From NCBI GenBank assembly GCA_007449985.2, contig VIIQ02000631.1, forward strand, positions 619,501-683,500: a DNA stretch of 64,000 nt, given 5' to 3'. Under the pieces are notes generated by a model that saw nothing but the letters and a program-made list of their open reading frames with translations, was not told the DNA's origin and searched no databases. The stretch comes from Desmodesmus armatus. Taxonomy: Eukaryota > Chlorophyta > Chlorophyceae > Sphaeropleales > Scenedesmaceae. Position numbers and translations under genes: made by a program. This document shows, piece by piece, positions 13,075 to 23,576 of the stretch. Position 1 is the stretch's first letter; each line of letters opens with the position of its first letter.

Positions 13075-16000
13075 TCAGGCAGCCCAACAACTGGGGCCGT
13101 CAACCCTACACAGGTGGCCAGCCGGCACACTCACATCGCAACCCCCGTCCAGGTCCAACTCCAATCCGCCTCTCTGCCACTGCCCAGCAGCCTGCGCCCT
13201 TGACAACCCGCCCTGCACTGTCTGGGGAACCAGCCCTCCCACGTCCAGCATATGCAGCGACAGCTTCTCAACCTGACCGATCGCCACTCCCCCAACCACA
13301 TCATCCGCAGCGCTGCCGGCCACTGCCCCTCGTGCTGCTGCGCCCCTTGGTCCACATCGGGCTGCTGCTGCAGGCGCCGCTGCCTGGAAGCTGCTTGCTG
13401 CCACCCTGAAACTGCATGCCTTGCTGCTGGGGTTGATAAACACCAGCGACCAGCGTGCACCCCCACCCGCGGCTACAGCACTCCCCCCAGGGGGTGGGTG
13501 CCACACAGCAAAGCCTCGCCTGCCGAACCCCTTGACCCTGCACAGGCAACTTCCCGTGGGCAGCGCCTGCATCAGGAACTGCACCACAAAGTAGTTGGGG
13601 TGCAGCACAGCCTGCGCAAGCTGCTGCTGCTGCTGCTGCCACTGTACGTGCTGTGAGCTCGCACTGCCACACTGCAACGGCGCTGCCACAGCCTCTGCCG
13701 CTCCAGCCCCAGACACCCCGCCACAGGCTGCTGCTGCACCTTCCAGCCCAGCTGCAACACCTCCTGCGGCACCCTCATAAGCACCAGACCCTGCTTCTGC
13801 AGCAGCACCAGCAGCAGCACCAGCAGCAGTGGCCCCTGCTGCAGCACAATCCGGGTGCTGCATTGGCATCTCCATCAGCCCCCAGTTTGCCCCCAGGTCC
13901 TCCACAGCCTGCCAGTACACCCACGCTGACGGCAGCAGCGTGGCCAGGTCCTTCACTATATGCCGCGCCAGCTGCAGCGCTCCCCGCCCCGTCCCAAACT
14001 CCGACACCCACAGCGGCGCGCCCCCAAACTTGCGCAGCAGCAGCTGCCGCAAGCGCCTGCGGGCGAGGATGCTGTCTTGGAAAGGCACCAGGGGTGCAGC
14101 TCTGAGCTTGGAGAAGAAGACGCTGCTGTTGTAGGTGTGGGTGTTGACGCGCCCCACTGCTGGGCGCAGGTCCTTGGGCAGGTGCCTGAGGTCGCCGAGG
14201 GTGTCTCGGATGCAGAACTGGTCAAACAGCACTAGACGGGTGCGTTGCAGGGTGGGCTGCTGCAGCAGCGCGCGCAGCACCTGCAGGGCAGCAGGGCAGC
14301 AGGAGGGGTGCGGTGTGGTAACCGCCTCCAGTAGTGCCGCTTGATAAGATGTTTTTTTGGGGGGGGGGGGGTGTTACAAGTTACTGTCACCGCTGGGCGG
14401 TATCTTCCGCACTGTATGCACTGGGTAGACCAGAAAGGCAGAGAATGGCAGGCTGTCACAAACACATGCTGTCCCTTGGTCTCATGGTGCGGTCACCACA
14501 TGGAGTCCATGTGTGTGGTGCGCCCAGTGTCACTGTGCCACGGCAAGTAAAACCCCATAAACGAGAGGTTGCAACATCAATTTGTGCTGCGTCAGGTTTT
14601 CTGTGCAGCGGTGGTGGATCCTACATCATGTACATCATATGATAAAGTGAGCTGAGAGCCATTGTTGCTGCCCACCTTGTGTGCCCTTGGCCTGCTGAAG
14701 AAACAAGCCTCCTATATGAGCAAGCAGGAAACAGCAGCATTATGGCAGGGTGGCCCCAAATAACAGCAGCTGGAAATGTACAGAGTGCAGGTGGAGGAGG
14801 TGGGGCATGCAGAGCATGCTCACTGATGCTTTTGCATTCATGCTTGTGGAATGCCTGTGTGCACACCCCAACACTGCTGTGCTGTCTTGTGCTGTGCATG
14901 ATACAGGGCATGGCCAGTTGTTTGGTGGAAGCGACTGTGTTTCATGCAGAACGTCTGTATGTCGGGCCTCTCCGCCAAGCTGTGCAGTGACACCACCAAT
15001 TACCAAGCATGCTACCGCGATGACACCAGCTAGCTGCCAAAGCCAAGGTAACCCATGCAGTCGGGAGGCGCAATGTAGTTGGTGGGGGGTGCAGCCCCCC
15101 TGGAAGTTCAAAAAGAAAAGCAGTGTCAGTGCACCTGTCTACAGTTGGCAGCCAGGCACCAGGCAGGGCTAGACGGCTCGTTGAAGGGGGAAAAGCTCTG
15201 GAATGTGATGCCGTGAGCAGCCTGAAAGTGATCCACCACGTCTGCAGGGCAAAAGGGCACACAGCGAGTGACATGAGAAGCACAAACTTACCAGAAGCAC
15301 ACACCTATGCTATGTTGCCTTCTTGACTTGAAGTCCATGCACAATGCAAGCATCCAGCCATGGCCATGGCATGAACAGAGTGACACACATTGCAGCAAGG
15401 CGTGCATTGCGTACATGCTTGGAGACAATGTGGGTCGGTCGCTTGGTTTGGGGTCATGCCTGCCCCACTTCCTGCTTGGACTCAGGGGTTGCTGATGGAC
15501 TGCACCGCTTCTGGATCTCACCAGCACAGAACTTGGCAAAGTTGTGTACGTGCTGCTTCTCCAGGTTGCTCCTGTATGGGTGTTGATGGCCCCTGCACGA
15601 AACATCCACCAGCCTGAGTCAGGATGCATACACTTGGCAAGATGCTTCTGGACCCCATCACACAACATGCATGATTCATGCACATGCTGCTGCTCAATGG
15701 AAAATTGATGCACCCCTACCATCGCGACAACCCTGTATGTTCCCTGCCTGCATCACACCGTCAGTGGCGGCATGTACCATCGCAAGCACACCATCAGCAG
15801 GTACGCAAAGCCAAGCAAAGCTATGCGCCACTGCATTCTGATGATGGCACCGGCGCGGTACCATGGCCCCACCTGCTGCTCTTGCTGACAGTCCAGAAGT
15901 AGGGTGGGCTGTTGACAAATGCCTCAAAGGTGTCAGCACCCAGCTGGGCAGCAGCCAGCAGCAAGGCCACCTGGCCAGAGTCAGCCTCCCTACATAGGCA

Positions 16001-16916
16001 AAAAAGAAACAGGACACTAGCACAGCCCACTGCAGTAGTTTGGGTACAGGCACTGTGCACCTGGCGCCAATCCCCAGACAAATTCAGAGCCAGGGGTAGG
16101 GAGGGCATGTACTATGTGAGGCCTGCCCCGAGGCACACTAGTTATTGAATGCTGTCAAGGGCCTTTGACAGCTTGCGGTCCTTGGTGGTGCTTGGGCTGT
16201 GATGCTTGGGTCAACCTCAACCCCTGAGGCTTCACCTGCAGTGAGTGATAACATGAGGATGCCGGTGGCGCACTGCTAGTAGCTAGCCTAGACTAGTCCT
16301 CTAGGCTAGCCTCGGTAGCCTGGAGGACTACCGCTCTAGCCTGTCTAGGGTAGCTAACGCTCTAGCTAGCCTAGATTAGCTAGAGCGGTAGTCCCTGCAG
16401 ACCAACACCTGCAGTGATGGGGCGGCAGCTCTGTCGCCTCTCACCAATCAAAGGTCCCATCAGGTTTGGCAAAGCAGGGTATTGCTCCCCCTGGCCGGTA
16501 CTCCTGCACCTTTTCCTGGTTGGCCCCACCAATGTTGTACCTGTGCGGGTGGTAAGGAAAGACGTCAGAAAGTGGGCGTTGGAAAGCAACACTGATGATA
16601 TCAGTGGCCTGCGGGTTGACACCAATTCAGCCTAGAAAACACACATGGCTGCTTGCAACTCATGTGTCAACACATGCATGCTACCCATGCACGCTGTGTG
16701 CCAACATACCAGCCTGATGCCAGCGCACCTGACGATGTTCATGCCAAGGCCATGTTCCTTGGAGAAGAGCAGCTGGGCAACTGTGGCACGTGTGCTTGGG
16801 TCATGACCTAGAGCATGGCCAAACCAGGCCAAGCTGGTGCCCCATCCCTCCCACGCAACGCCAGTGCTGGCATCCGGTGACACCTCCCTGGGAGCTGAGC
16901 TGATGCATGATGACAT
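13075..16916 (-). CDS. Glycoside hydrolase family 30 enzyme (beta-1,6-galactanase-like), 7 exons, about 606 aa
   Basis: Exons (minus): 16916-16729, 16540-16445, 15989-15873, 15592-15522, 15241-15135, 14711-14676, 14280-13075. GH30 enzymes hydrolyse beta-linked glycans by a retaining mechanism with two Glu. The conserved order is visible: GWGTSLAWFGH near residue 20, GMNIVRYNIGG across exons 1/2, EAFVNSPPYF in exon 3, the acid/base motif SPFNEPS in exon 5 (Glu179), HTYNS in exon 7, and the nucleophile motif LWVSEFGTGRG (Glu299), then SAWVYWQ. Spacing resembles the endo-beta-1,6-galactanase branch, a substrate I infer only from similarity. Exon 6 is only 36 nt (EACFFSRPRAHK). Exon 7 carries an Ala/Gln-rich insert (about 340-420) within the C-terminal beta domain. 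The start at 16916 is the first in-frame ATG, but no signal peptide is visible there. A further 5' exon may be missing, so the N-terminus is uncertain. Confidence 0.87.
15085..15118. repeat. G/C palindrome with flanking A-tract, copy 1
   Basis: The layout gggggg-tgca-gcccccc-tggaagttc-aaaaa matches the element at 38365-38401. It lies in the GH30 intron between exons 5 and 6. On the gene strand it gives a Pyr-rich tract ending in CCAG, which could act as a decoy acceptor. Confidence 0.6.
16325..16394. repeat. CTAG-rich inverted repeat inside a GH30 intron
   Basis: Inside the intron between GH30 exons 2 and 3, a 16-base arm at 16325-16340 is exactly reverse-complementary to 16379-16394. The 38-base loop, and the sequence back to about 16270, are also rich in ctag/gctagc units. 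In RNA this would fold into a long hairpin. It could be a relic of a small inverted-repeat element or a locally expanded palindrome. No coding role is seen. Confidence 0.85.
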
Positions 16917-17211
16917 CTGCTCCAGAAAGGACGCCCGTCCCTGACTGATGCTGCTGCTACAAATCAAAGGAGTTTGGCACAACCTCCAAGTGGACTGCCA
17001 TGTGCAAACTTGAAGTCATCGAACCTGATCTGCAGATCAGGTTTTTGCGCTTGTATGTTGTATGTACCTGAGTGTACCTGAGGTCACTGGTGCTTCTGGT
17101 TACTGCTTGTTTCTTTTAAGCGACGGGTGTTTGATCCTTGCGCAAGCACTCGCAGAAACCTGCAGCAGCTTGCTTGATCTCCTTGCAGCAGCTTTCCGAC
17201 CTTGCACAAGC

Positions 17212-20200
17212 ATGGCAGACGAGGAGGAACGCAAGGTGCCAATCACAGTCATCACTGGCTTCCTGGGTGCTGGAAAGACCACGCTGGTGAACCACATCCT
17301 GCAGGGTGAGTTTGGTGCCTCCTCTTGCGGATGCAGGAAGGTGGTCCCAGGCCAACGGCGCAGGCTGTGTACATGAGTCAACTGAGGACACCAATGTGTG
17401 TGCCTGCAGGAAACCATGGAAAGAAGATTGCTGTGATTGAGAACGAGTTCGGAGAGGTGCGGAGCTCAGCTGGCAGCAGCACATAGCCTCTCGATGTGTG
17501 GAGCATGTCGAAGCCTGTGCCAGGCGTTGGCTTGGGTCAGGACAGCCTTGTAGATGCCAGCCTTGTCACTTTGTTGCCTTGAACTGCTGATCAGAAGAAC
17601 AGCCTTGATACCCACCCACGCTGCCATGTGTGCAGGTGGGCATTGATGATGCGCTGGTCATGGAGACAAAGGAGGAGATCTTTGAGCTCAACAACGGCTG
17701 TGTCTGCTGCACAGGTCAGCACTAGCAGCACGGTTTTGATTGATCTGTGTTGGCTGCTCACCGGCTGGGCAGAGGGCACATCAGACTCTGCAGCCACGGA
17801 CATGCAGCACACCGTGCAGGCTCCTGCCCATCCCCAAGCACAGGCAGTAGCTGTGGTAGCCATCATTGCTGTGTAGGCAGGGGTACCAGAGCTCTTTTAC
17901 CGCCTGTAAATCAGTGTTTTTGCTGGTTGACACTTCTGCTGTGCTGAAACGGGCTGCTGTGCTGAAATGGAAGATGTGCTGCCTGTCCCTTGTGCAGTTC
18001 GTGGTGACCTGATCAGGACTGTCAACAAGCTGCTGAAGAGGCGCAACAAGTTTGATGCCATAATCATTGAGACCACAGGCCTAGCCAACCCAGCCCCAGT
18101 CATTCAGGTGCGCACACACCAGCCCTGTCAGGAATACCAAGTCTTCACTCACCAGGACAGCACATGCAGGGTGTCTGTCTTGCACCTGGCGTTGCTGCAC
18201 ACACTGCAGCGATTTCACCGCACTGCCAAGCTGGCATGAGGCCAAGCGGAACGGGTTGTTTGCAGAAGCTTCTTGCGCATCCTCATCAACCCCAACAAGT
18301 CACAGGATCTGTTTGAATAGAGTGCTACGGCTAGCATCACTACTTCTACTACTAAACTGGGTCAGGGCCACGCCTGACCACCCTTTCTGGAGCCAAACTA
18401 GGCTCTTAGGGCGTCACAACCGGTCCCTCTACCCCATGTCAGTGGTGCTGGCTCTGTGTGATGTTTTCACAAAAACGGCCAACAGCAACACAAGCGACTT
18501 GCTGTCTGCTGCTGTCCTGCAGACCTTCTTTGTGGACGATGACCTCAAGGAGGCCTGCCAGCTGGATGCTGTGCTGACAGTGGTTGACAGCAAGCACCTG
18601 GTGCAGCACCTGGACGAGGCAAAGCCAGCAGATGTGGTCAATGAAGCAGGTGGGCCGGTTGGCTGACCAGCCTTGATCAAGGCCAGTAGCAGCTTTTGCT
18701 TTGCAGCATGATGACGGGGCAGATGGACTGTCATTTGCCGGTTGGGCTAGTAGCAGCTGTCGGGGATGACAGTGTCATGCTGTACTGGGGCAAGCAAGCG
18801 GGACAGACAGTTTCCTACGTCAAAATGCGGCTGGTTGCAAGCTGTGTGGGATTGGACAGGCGTGAATATCAGCGGTTTCCTTCTTCAGTGACCAATGGCA
18901 GTTGGCTGTTGTCCTGCGGTGATATTGTCATTGTGTGGTGCAGTGCAACAAGTGGCATTTGCTGACAAGATCTTGCTGAACAAGATTGACCTGGTGTCAG
19001 CGGCAGACAAGACCAACGTCACCAAGCGCATCAGGGTGGGTGCCGCGAGGTGCTGTGGATCGGGGTGTCCTGTGAGCCAGGCATGGACATGCATGAGAGC
19101 GCAAGCAGGTTTCCAGCAACAGAAAATGGATGACAGTGCAGGTTGTACTGCAGGTTCCGTGCATGCCAGTAGTGATGGACGGGGCATGAAGTCAAGGCAA
19201 GCAGTACTGCAAGCCTCCTTGCAGCACAAAGCCGGCGCTCCTGACCACAGGGGCCTGCGGTCTTCAGGCCGGCATTGAACTGTTGTTCCCACTAACTGTC
19301 GGCCATCGTGCGGCAGGCAGTTTGTAGCCTGCTTTCAGCCTGTTGTCTGCTGTCTCCCACTTCCCTTCCTGCAGGCCATCAACCGTGGTGCTGAGGTGAT
19401 TGAGTGCCAGAATGCCCAGGTGGGCCTTGACAAGATCCTGGGCATCACGGCCTTCAGCCTAGACAGGCTGCTGGAGGCAGACCCTGACTTCCTGGTGAGC
19501 AGACCAGAGCTTCATCAGCAGTTTACAGGGTGTTTTTTTGAAAGTGTGTACATGTACATGCCAAGCCTGATTGAGAGCAGCTGATGATGGTGTTGTCGTA
19601 GTGGAGGCTCTCGTTGATCAGGTAGCGGGCTTGTGAAGAGATCATTGAGCGTCCACCGCACATGGTCACCATGCCAGGCTGGCAGTGTCCTTGCCAGCAC
19701 AGGTGCTTCAGACCCCTGACAGCGCTTCTGGCCAGCACCACTGACCATGGGCAAGTGTGTACAGGGTTTGCGTCGATGTGCACCATCCGGCGCCCTTCAT
19801 TCTGCTGCCTGCGAATGCCCACCGTATCCCCACTCACAGGAGGATGACACATCACACCCAGAGCACCACCACCACGATCACCACTGCGACGAGACCTGCA
19901 CAGACGGCCACCACCACCACGATCACGAGTGCGACACCACCTGCTCACACGAGGGTCACCACCACTCACACCTGGACCACAAGCACGACACCTCGGTTAC
20001 CAGTGTAGGCATCGTGGCTGACGGCTGTGTGGACATGAAGAAGCTCAACGGCTGGCTGTCACAGCTGCTGCAGGACCGGGACCAGATCTGTTCAGGTCCA
20101 AGGGCATCCTGGCGGTTGTGGGCACAGATGACAAGTGAGTGACTGGGCAGGGCTGTTGGCTAGGATGGGTGCGGGATGGATGCAGGAAGGGTGATGGTGC

Positions 20201-20711
20201 ATGTTAGTGCTCTCACGGTCATGTGTGCTGGGGACAGAGTGTGACATTCATCCCTTGGAGGCACATACTCAACCACCTGGAGGTGGTTGCTGGTACATCA
20301 CGGGGCCCAGGCTTGGAGTGGTTTGTCGTTGGCTGGCTTTTGCCTGCTAAGGTGCTGTTGCCGGCAGCTTCTTTGCAGCGCGGGACATGCAGTATTCAGC
20401 TACAGCGTTTCGGCTCGGAGTTTGTCCAGTAAGGGACACAAACAAGCTTCCGCCTGCATGCGGCCGCTGATGATGTGATGCCTTGGCTGTACTTTGACCA
20501 TACGGATCCTGTGCTGGTTCTGGTTTGCCTGTGCAGGTTTGTGTTCCAAGGTGTGCACCAGCTGCTGCAGTTCCGCAGCAGTGCAGAGGGTGCAGGCAGG
20601 CCGTGGCAGCCGGGGGAGAAGAAGTGCTGCAAGCTGGTGTTCATTGGCAAGAACCTGGACCGCAAAGAGCTGAACGATGCCTTCAACGCGTGCTTGGTGG
20701 CAGCAGCATAG
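17212..20711 (+). CDS. CobW/ZNG1-type zinc-metallochaperone GTPase, 9 exons, reading frame broken in exon 8
   Basis: Members of this G3E GTPase family deliver metal, chiefly zinc, to client enzymes. Exons (plus): 17212-17305, 17410-17456, 17636-17714, 17998-18107, 18523-18649, 18944-19035, 19375-19494, 19840-20134, 20537-20711. Visible motifs are the P-loop GFLGAGKTT (residues 16-24), the metal-binding CxCC in NNGCVCCT (Cys69, 71, 72), [10 protein letters not shown], and the guanine-specificity motif NKID (165-168). A His-rich loop in exon 8 ([13 protein letters not shown] and related repeats) fits metal binding. The C-terminal CobW domain continues as [17 protein letters not shown] then [12 protein letters not shown]. 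These two parts are in different frames: one base is missing near 20083-20086, after LLQDRDQ. With that base present the protein would be about 379 aa. It may be an assembly error or a real mutation. The CPELVP motif of METAP1-activating ZNG1 is not present at the N-terminus. Confidence 0.92.
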
Positions 20712-20973
20712 GCAGCAGCACCACAAGCAGCATGCTGCGTGGCATATTGCTGGCATCTTGTGTCTTGCAGCCCGGTGCAGCAGTGGGGTGTAGTGGTTTG
20801 GATGGCGGGGTGCCAGATATGGGGGAGAGACAGCAGTATGGCTTGCCCTGAGAATGTTTACATCTTGGTAACCCTCAGCGCTGAGCGTAACTCCTACCCC
20901 CTTCCAGGTTTGCATTGTTGTGACGTGCACTGACCTGATGGTTTCGAACAGTGCAAGGCGATGCCTGTGTTCA

Positions 20974-20978
20974 TGTAA
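20974..20978 (+). terminator. TGTAA poly(A) signal for the CobW gene
   Basis: This is the first plus-strand TGTAA after the CobW stop, about 263 nt downstream. TGTAA is the established poly(A) signal of chlorophyte algae. Assignment rests on position only. Confidence 0.55.
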
Positions 20979-20998
20979 GAAGTGGATGGATGTGCATG

Positions 20999-21003
20999 TT
21001 ACA
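20999..21003 (-). terminator. TGTAA poly(A) signal for the coiled-coil gene
   Basis: Read as ttaca on the plus strand. It is the nearest minus-strand TGTAA I found below the stop at 21925, giving a long 3' UTR. Position is the only support. Confidence 0.4.
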
Positions 21004-21924
21004 AACGCCCACTGTCCAGGTCAAAACTGCCTCAGAGCATTGACAACACAAACCCTGACCAACAGGCATCAATGCTTTATTGAGGTTGCTAGTGCAGTCC
21101 CCTGCGCTATTGTACTGCACCCTTCTGCTCCACAACACTGTGCCAATCGTGGCCACCAAAGTTCACGTGTCACACTGAAGCCTGCTTGTACATACATGCA
21201 CGTGATCGCATCAGCCTACATGCTCTTGTTGAACTCGGTCCAAATCTCAGTTGCATCAGTGAGGCCGCTTCAACCCATATCAGCGTGTTGCGGCTCAGCT
21301 AGTACAGTGCAGCCAGGCATCATCTGTGCCAGCAGCCTGCCTTCTGAGCACCCCGCCCACCTTGCAGGAAACTGTATGTGAGGCAGCTGCCTCACCAGCT
21401 GTCCAGTATCAAAAACATTGATACACACTGGCCTGCATCAGCACACACTAAGTACAGACAATTCCTGTCCTGCAAAACAAAGCACAGAACTCGAAAACCT
21501 GAACCCCACAAACCAAAAAGAGGAGGGGCTTCAGCTCTACTCTACATCCCGTAATGCCAACAGCTTGTGTGCCTACCGACCATGATTGTTGGAAAGTGCG
21601 CATACCCTGTGGTCAAGTCATGCAAGGTGCCTTGGCACTGCAACCAAGCAGCCATCAACTGTACACACTGTTGTAGAGCAAGCTGCACGCACCCTGTTGC
21701 TCAGCGCGCTGCCCACGCTCTGCTCATGCACTGCAGCACCACACCAACCCACACCCTGTCAAGCACCTCTGCACATGTTGTGTGCAAGCATACTGCAGAG
21801 ATGCTGGTACCTTCGCTGAAGCTTGCATCCATACAAGTACTGCCCAAACTTTCCATCAACAGCGCGCGCATTTTCATGGCAGCCTTGTCAGCCACACATG
21901 GTGTCGACACCTGTGCTGTGCTGA

Positions 21925-22936
21925 CTACTTGTGCTTGGTCACCGGGTTGCAGATGCGGCAGCGCCACACGCCGTGCTCACAGTAAGCCCCAGTCTCCTTA
22001 TGCTCCTCCTTCTTGTGCTTCTGCTCAAGATGTGTCACCAGCATCGTGTCGGAAGGATGCAGCAGGACACACGGCACCTCTTTGTCAGCGAAGTGACGAC
22101 AAAGCACAGCCCTTCTGAGTGGCATGCCAAAGACACCACTACCTCTGGAACCCAGTAATGAGGGGTGCAGGACAACCGTGCAGGTCATGGGCTGCAAAAA
22201 TCCAGCCTGCACCATGGAAACTATGGCTCTACCTGCGACAGCTGAAACCCTGTTACTCTGCTGTTGTTACCACTGTGTGCTGGCACTGCTGCATGTGATG
22301 AGGTTTCAGGCCATGCTGCCGCACGCAGCCACCGAGCACTCTGAATGTTCACAATGTGACAAAAGGAGACCAGCAGATCATCACATCCCTTGCTATTCAC
22401 TCACCTCGCGCTCATCCCGCTCAAACCTCTTGCTGTTGTGGTACAAGGCCCGCTCATGGCGCATTGCCTGTGCTGTTGCCAGACGCTCCTGCAGCAAACG
22501 AGAGTCAAGAAAACAAGGATGCTTGTGCGCATGCTGTATGAGCTCTGATTGTGGCCTGAGGCATGATTGCAGCAGTGCAACACTCCTTAAGACAGGGCAT
22601 GGTGCTCTGCTCTTTCCACTACCCTGCGCAAAGCAGGTGCACTGCCGGGGATTACTGGGTGACTTGCAAGGCTGGGTTGCTGAAGCGGCTGCAAGGCATT
22701 ATGTTGTGCACGTTGTGCTGACCTGCCAGGTCAGCACACCCTCCATCAGGGAGAAATGCCACCCCCCTGCCCAGGCTTACCCCTTCCTTCTCCTCCTTCT
22801 CGTGGTTCTTCTGCTGCTTCAATGCCTCCTTTATCTCCTTCTCCCGCAGTTTTGTTTGCAGCAGCTTGTCCTTGTGGGGCGAGCTGGACAGGTGCTTGTC
22901 GCTCTGCCCAGTGACCAGCTGTTTGTAAGCCTCCAT
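21925..22936 (-). CDS. Small charged coiled-coil protein with C-terminal Cys/His motif, about 168 aa
   Basis: Function not recognised. Exons (minus): 22936-22781 (52 codons), 22488-22405 (28 codons), 22191-21925 (88 codons plus stop), all phase 0. The N-terminal 80 residues are strongly charged and helical (MEAYKQLVTGQ, KEIKEALKQQKNHEKEEKEG, then ERLATAQAMRHERALYHNSK). They probably form a coiled coil. The C-terminus has EQKHKKEEHKETGAYCEHGVWRCRIC split over two short stretches, where CEH plus CxxC could hold a metal ion. The coding signal is good because all three exons carry charged, low-repeat sequence with clean splice borders. Exon 3 could itself contain a further intron, with GT near 22146 and AG before VPCVLLHPSD, which would shorten the protein by about 33 residues. 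The gene is divergent from the NTF2-like gene. Confidence 0.72.
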
Positions 22937-23576
22937 GGCAGATGATAAAAACCAGAAGAGTGGTTGAACGCCTGTGCAGAAGGAACACACAGCACAAGCA
23001 GTAGTATTCACAAGGGTATTCAAGGTGCTGCGTCTGCTGGGCGGGTGACAGCAGCAGGGTGGTGGAAATCTGATATGGTGGGCAGGCGAAGCCGGTGACA
23101 GTGACATCCAGAAAGACCTCTGCAAAGGTTCGACGACGTATACTTACGGAGACTGTCCAGCAACTTGGGGGTGTTCCGAGACGGTGCAGTGATCTTTATC
23201 AAGAACTGAGAGCACGGGTGACCTTTGGAAATGTCGTTTCAGAAGTGCAGATGCTCAACAAGGACTGTGTTGTTCTCTTGGGTGCTCTTTGGCACTGGCT
23301 GACGTGTCTGTGTTAGATCTGTCGGAGAGGCACGTCGACAAGAACGATCGATAGGCATATTAGTTAGACGAGTTGGTTAGCTATCTGTACATGTATCAGA
23401 TCTCGATCCGCAACCGTTTCATCACAGGACAACAGGCAACAGGCCAACACACAGATCACAGCAGCAGCAGTAGGCTGGTCCTTCCGACACACGCCCATTG
23501 GCAGTGAACTAGCAACGAACGGTCAGTTCAAGTCTAGCAGTCAGTTAGCACACGGCAGATCAAGCGAACAGCAAAC
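22937..23576. other. Shared upstream region of the coiled-coil and NTF2-like genes
   Basis: A 640-bp divergent intergenic region. It must contain both promoters and both 5' UTRs. I see no clear TATA box or other element and no exon. The section 23330-23560 looks less GC-rich than the genes by eye. Confidence 0.45.

Larger units (their letters stand above)
20712..21924. other. Convergent 3' region between the CobW and coiled-coil genes
   Basis: This 1.2-kb stretch holds the 3' UTRs of two converging genes. A plus-strand TGTAA at 20974-20978 and a minus-strand TGTAA at 20999-21003 face each other only 20 bases apart. They suggest tail-to-tail ends, with a short UTR for CobW and about 920 nt for the coiled-coil gene. 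No exon is supported. Confidence 0.5.

Noticed and set aside
16917..17050. Upstream ATG codons for GH30 (for example MTSSLHMAVHLE)
   Set aside because: Joining them would need an intron of about 40 nt with a weak donor, and no signal peptide results.
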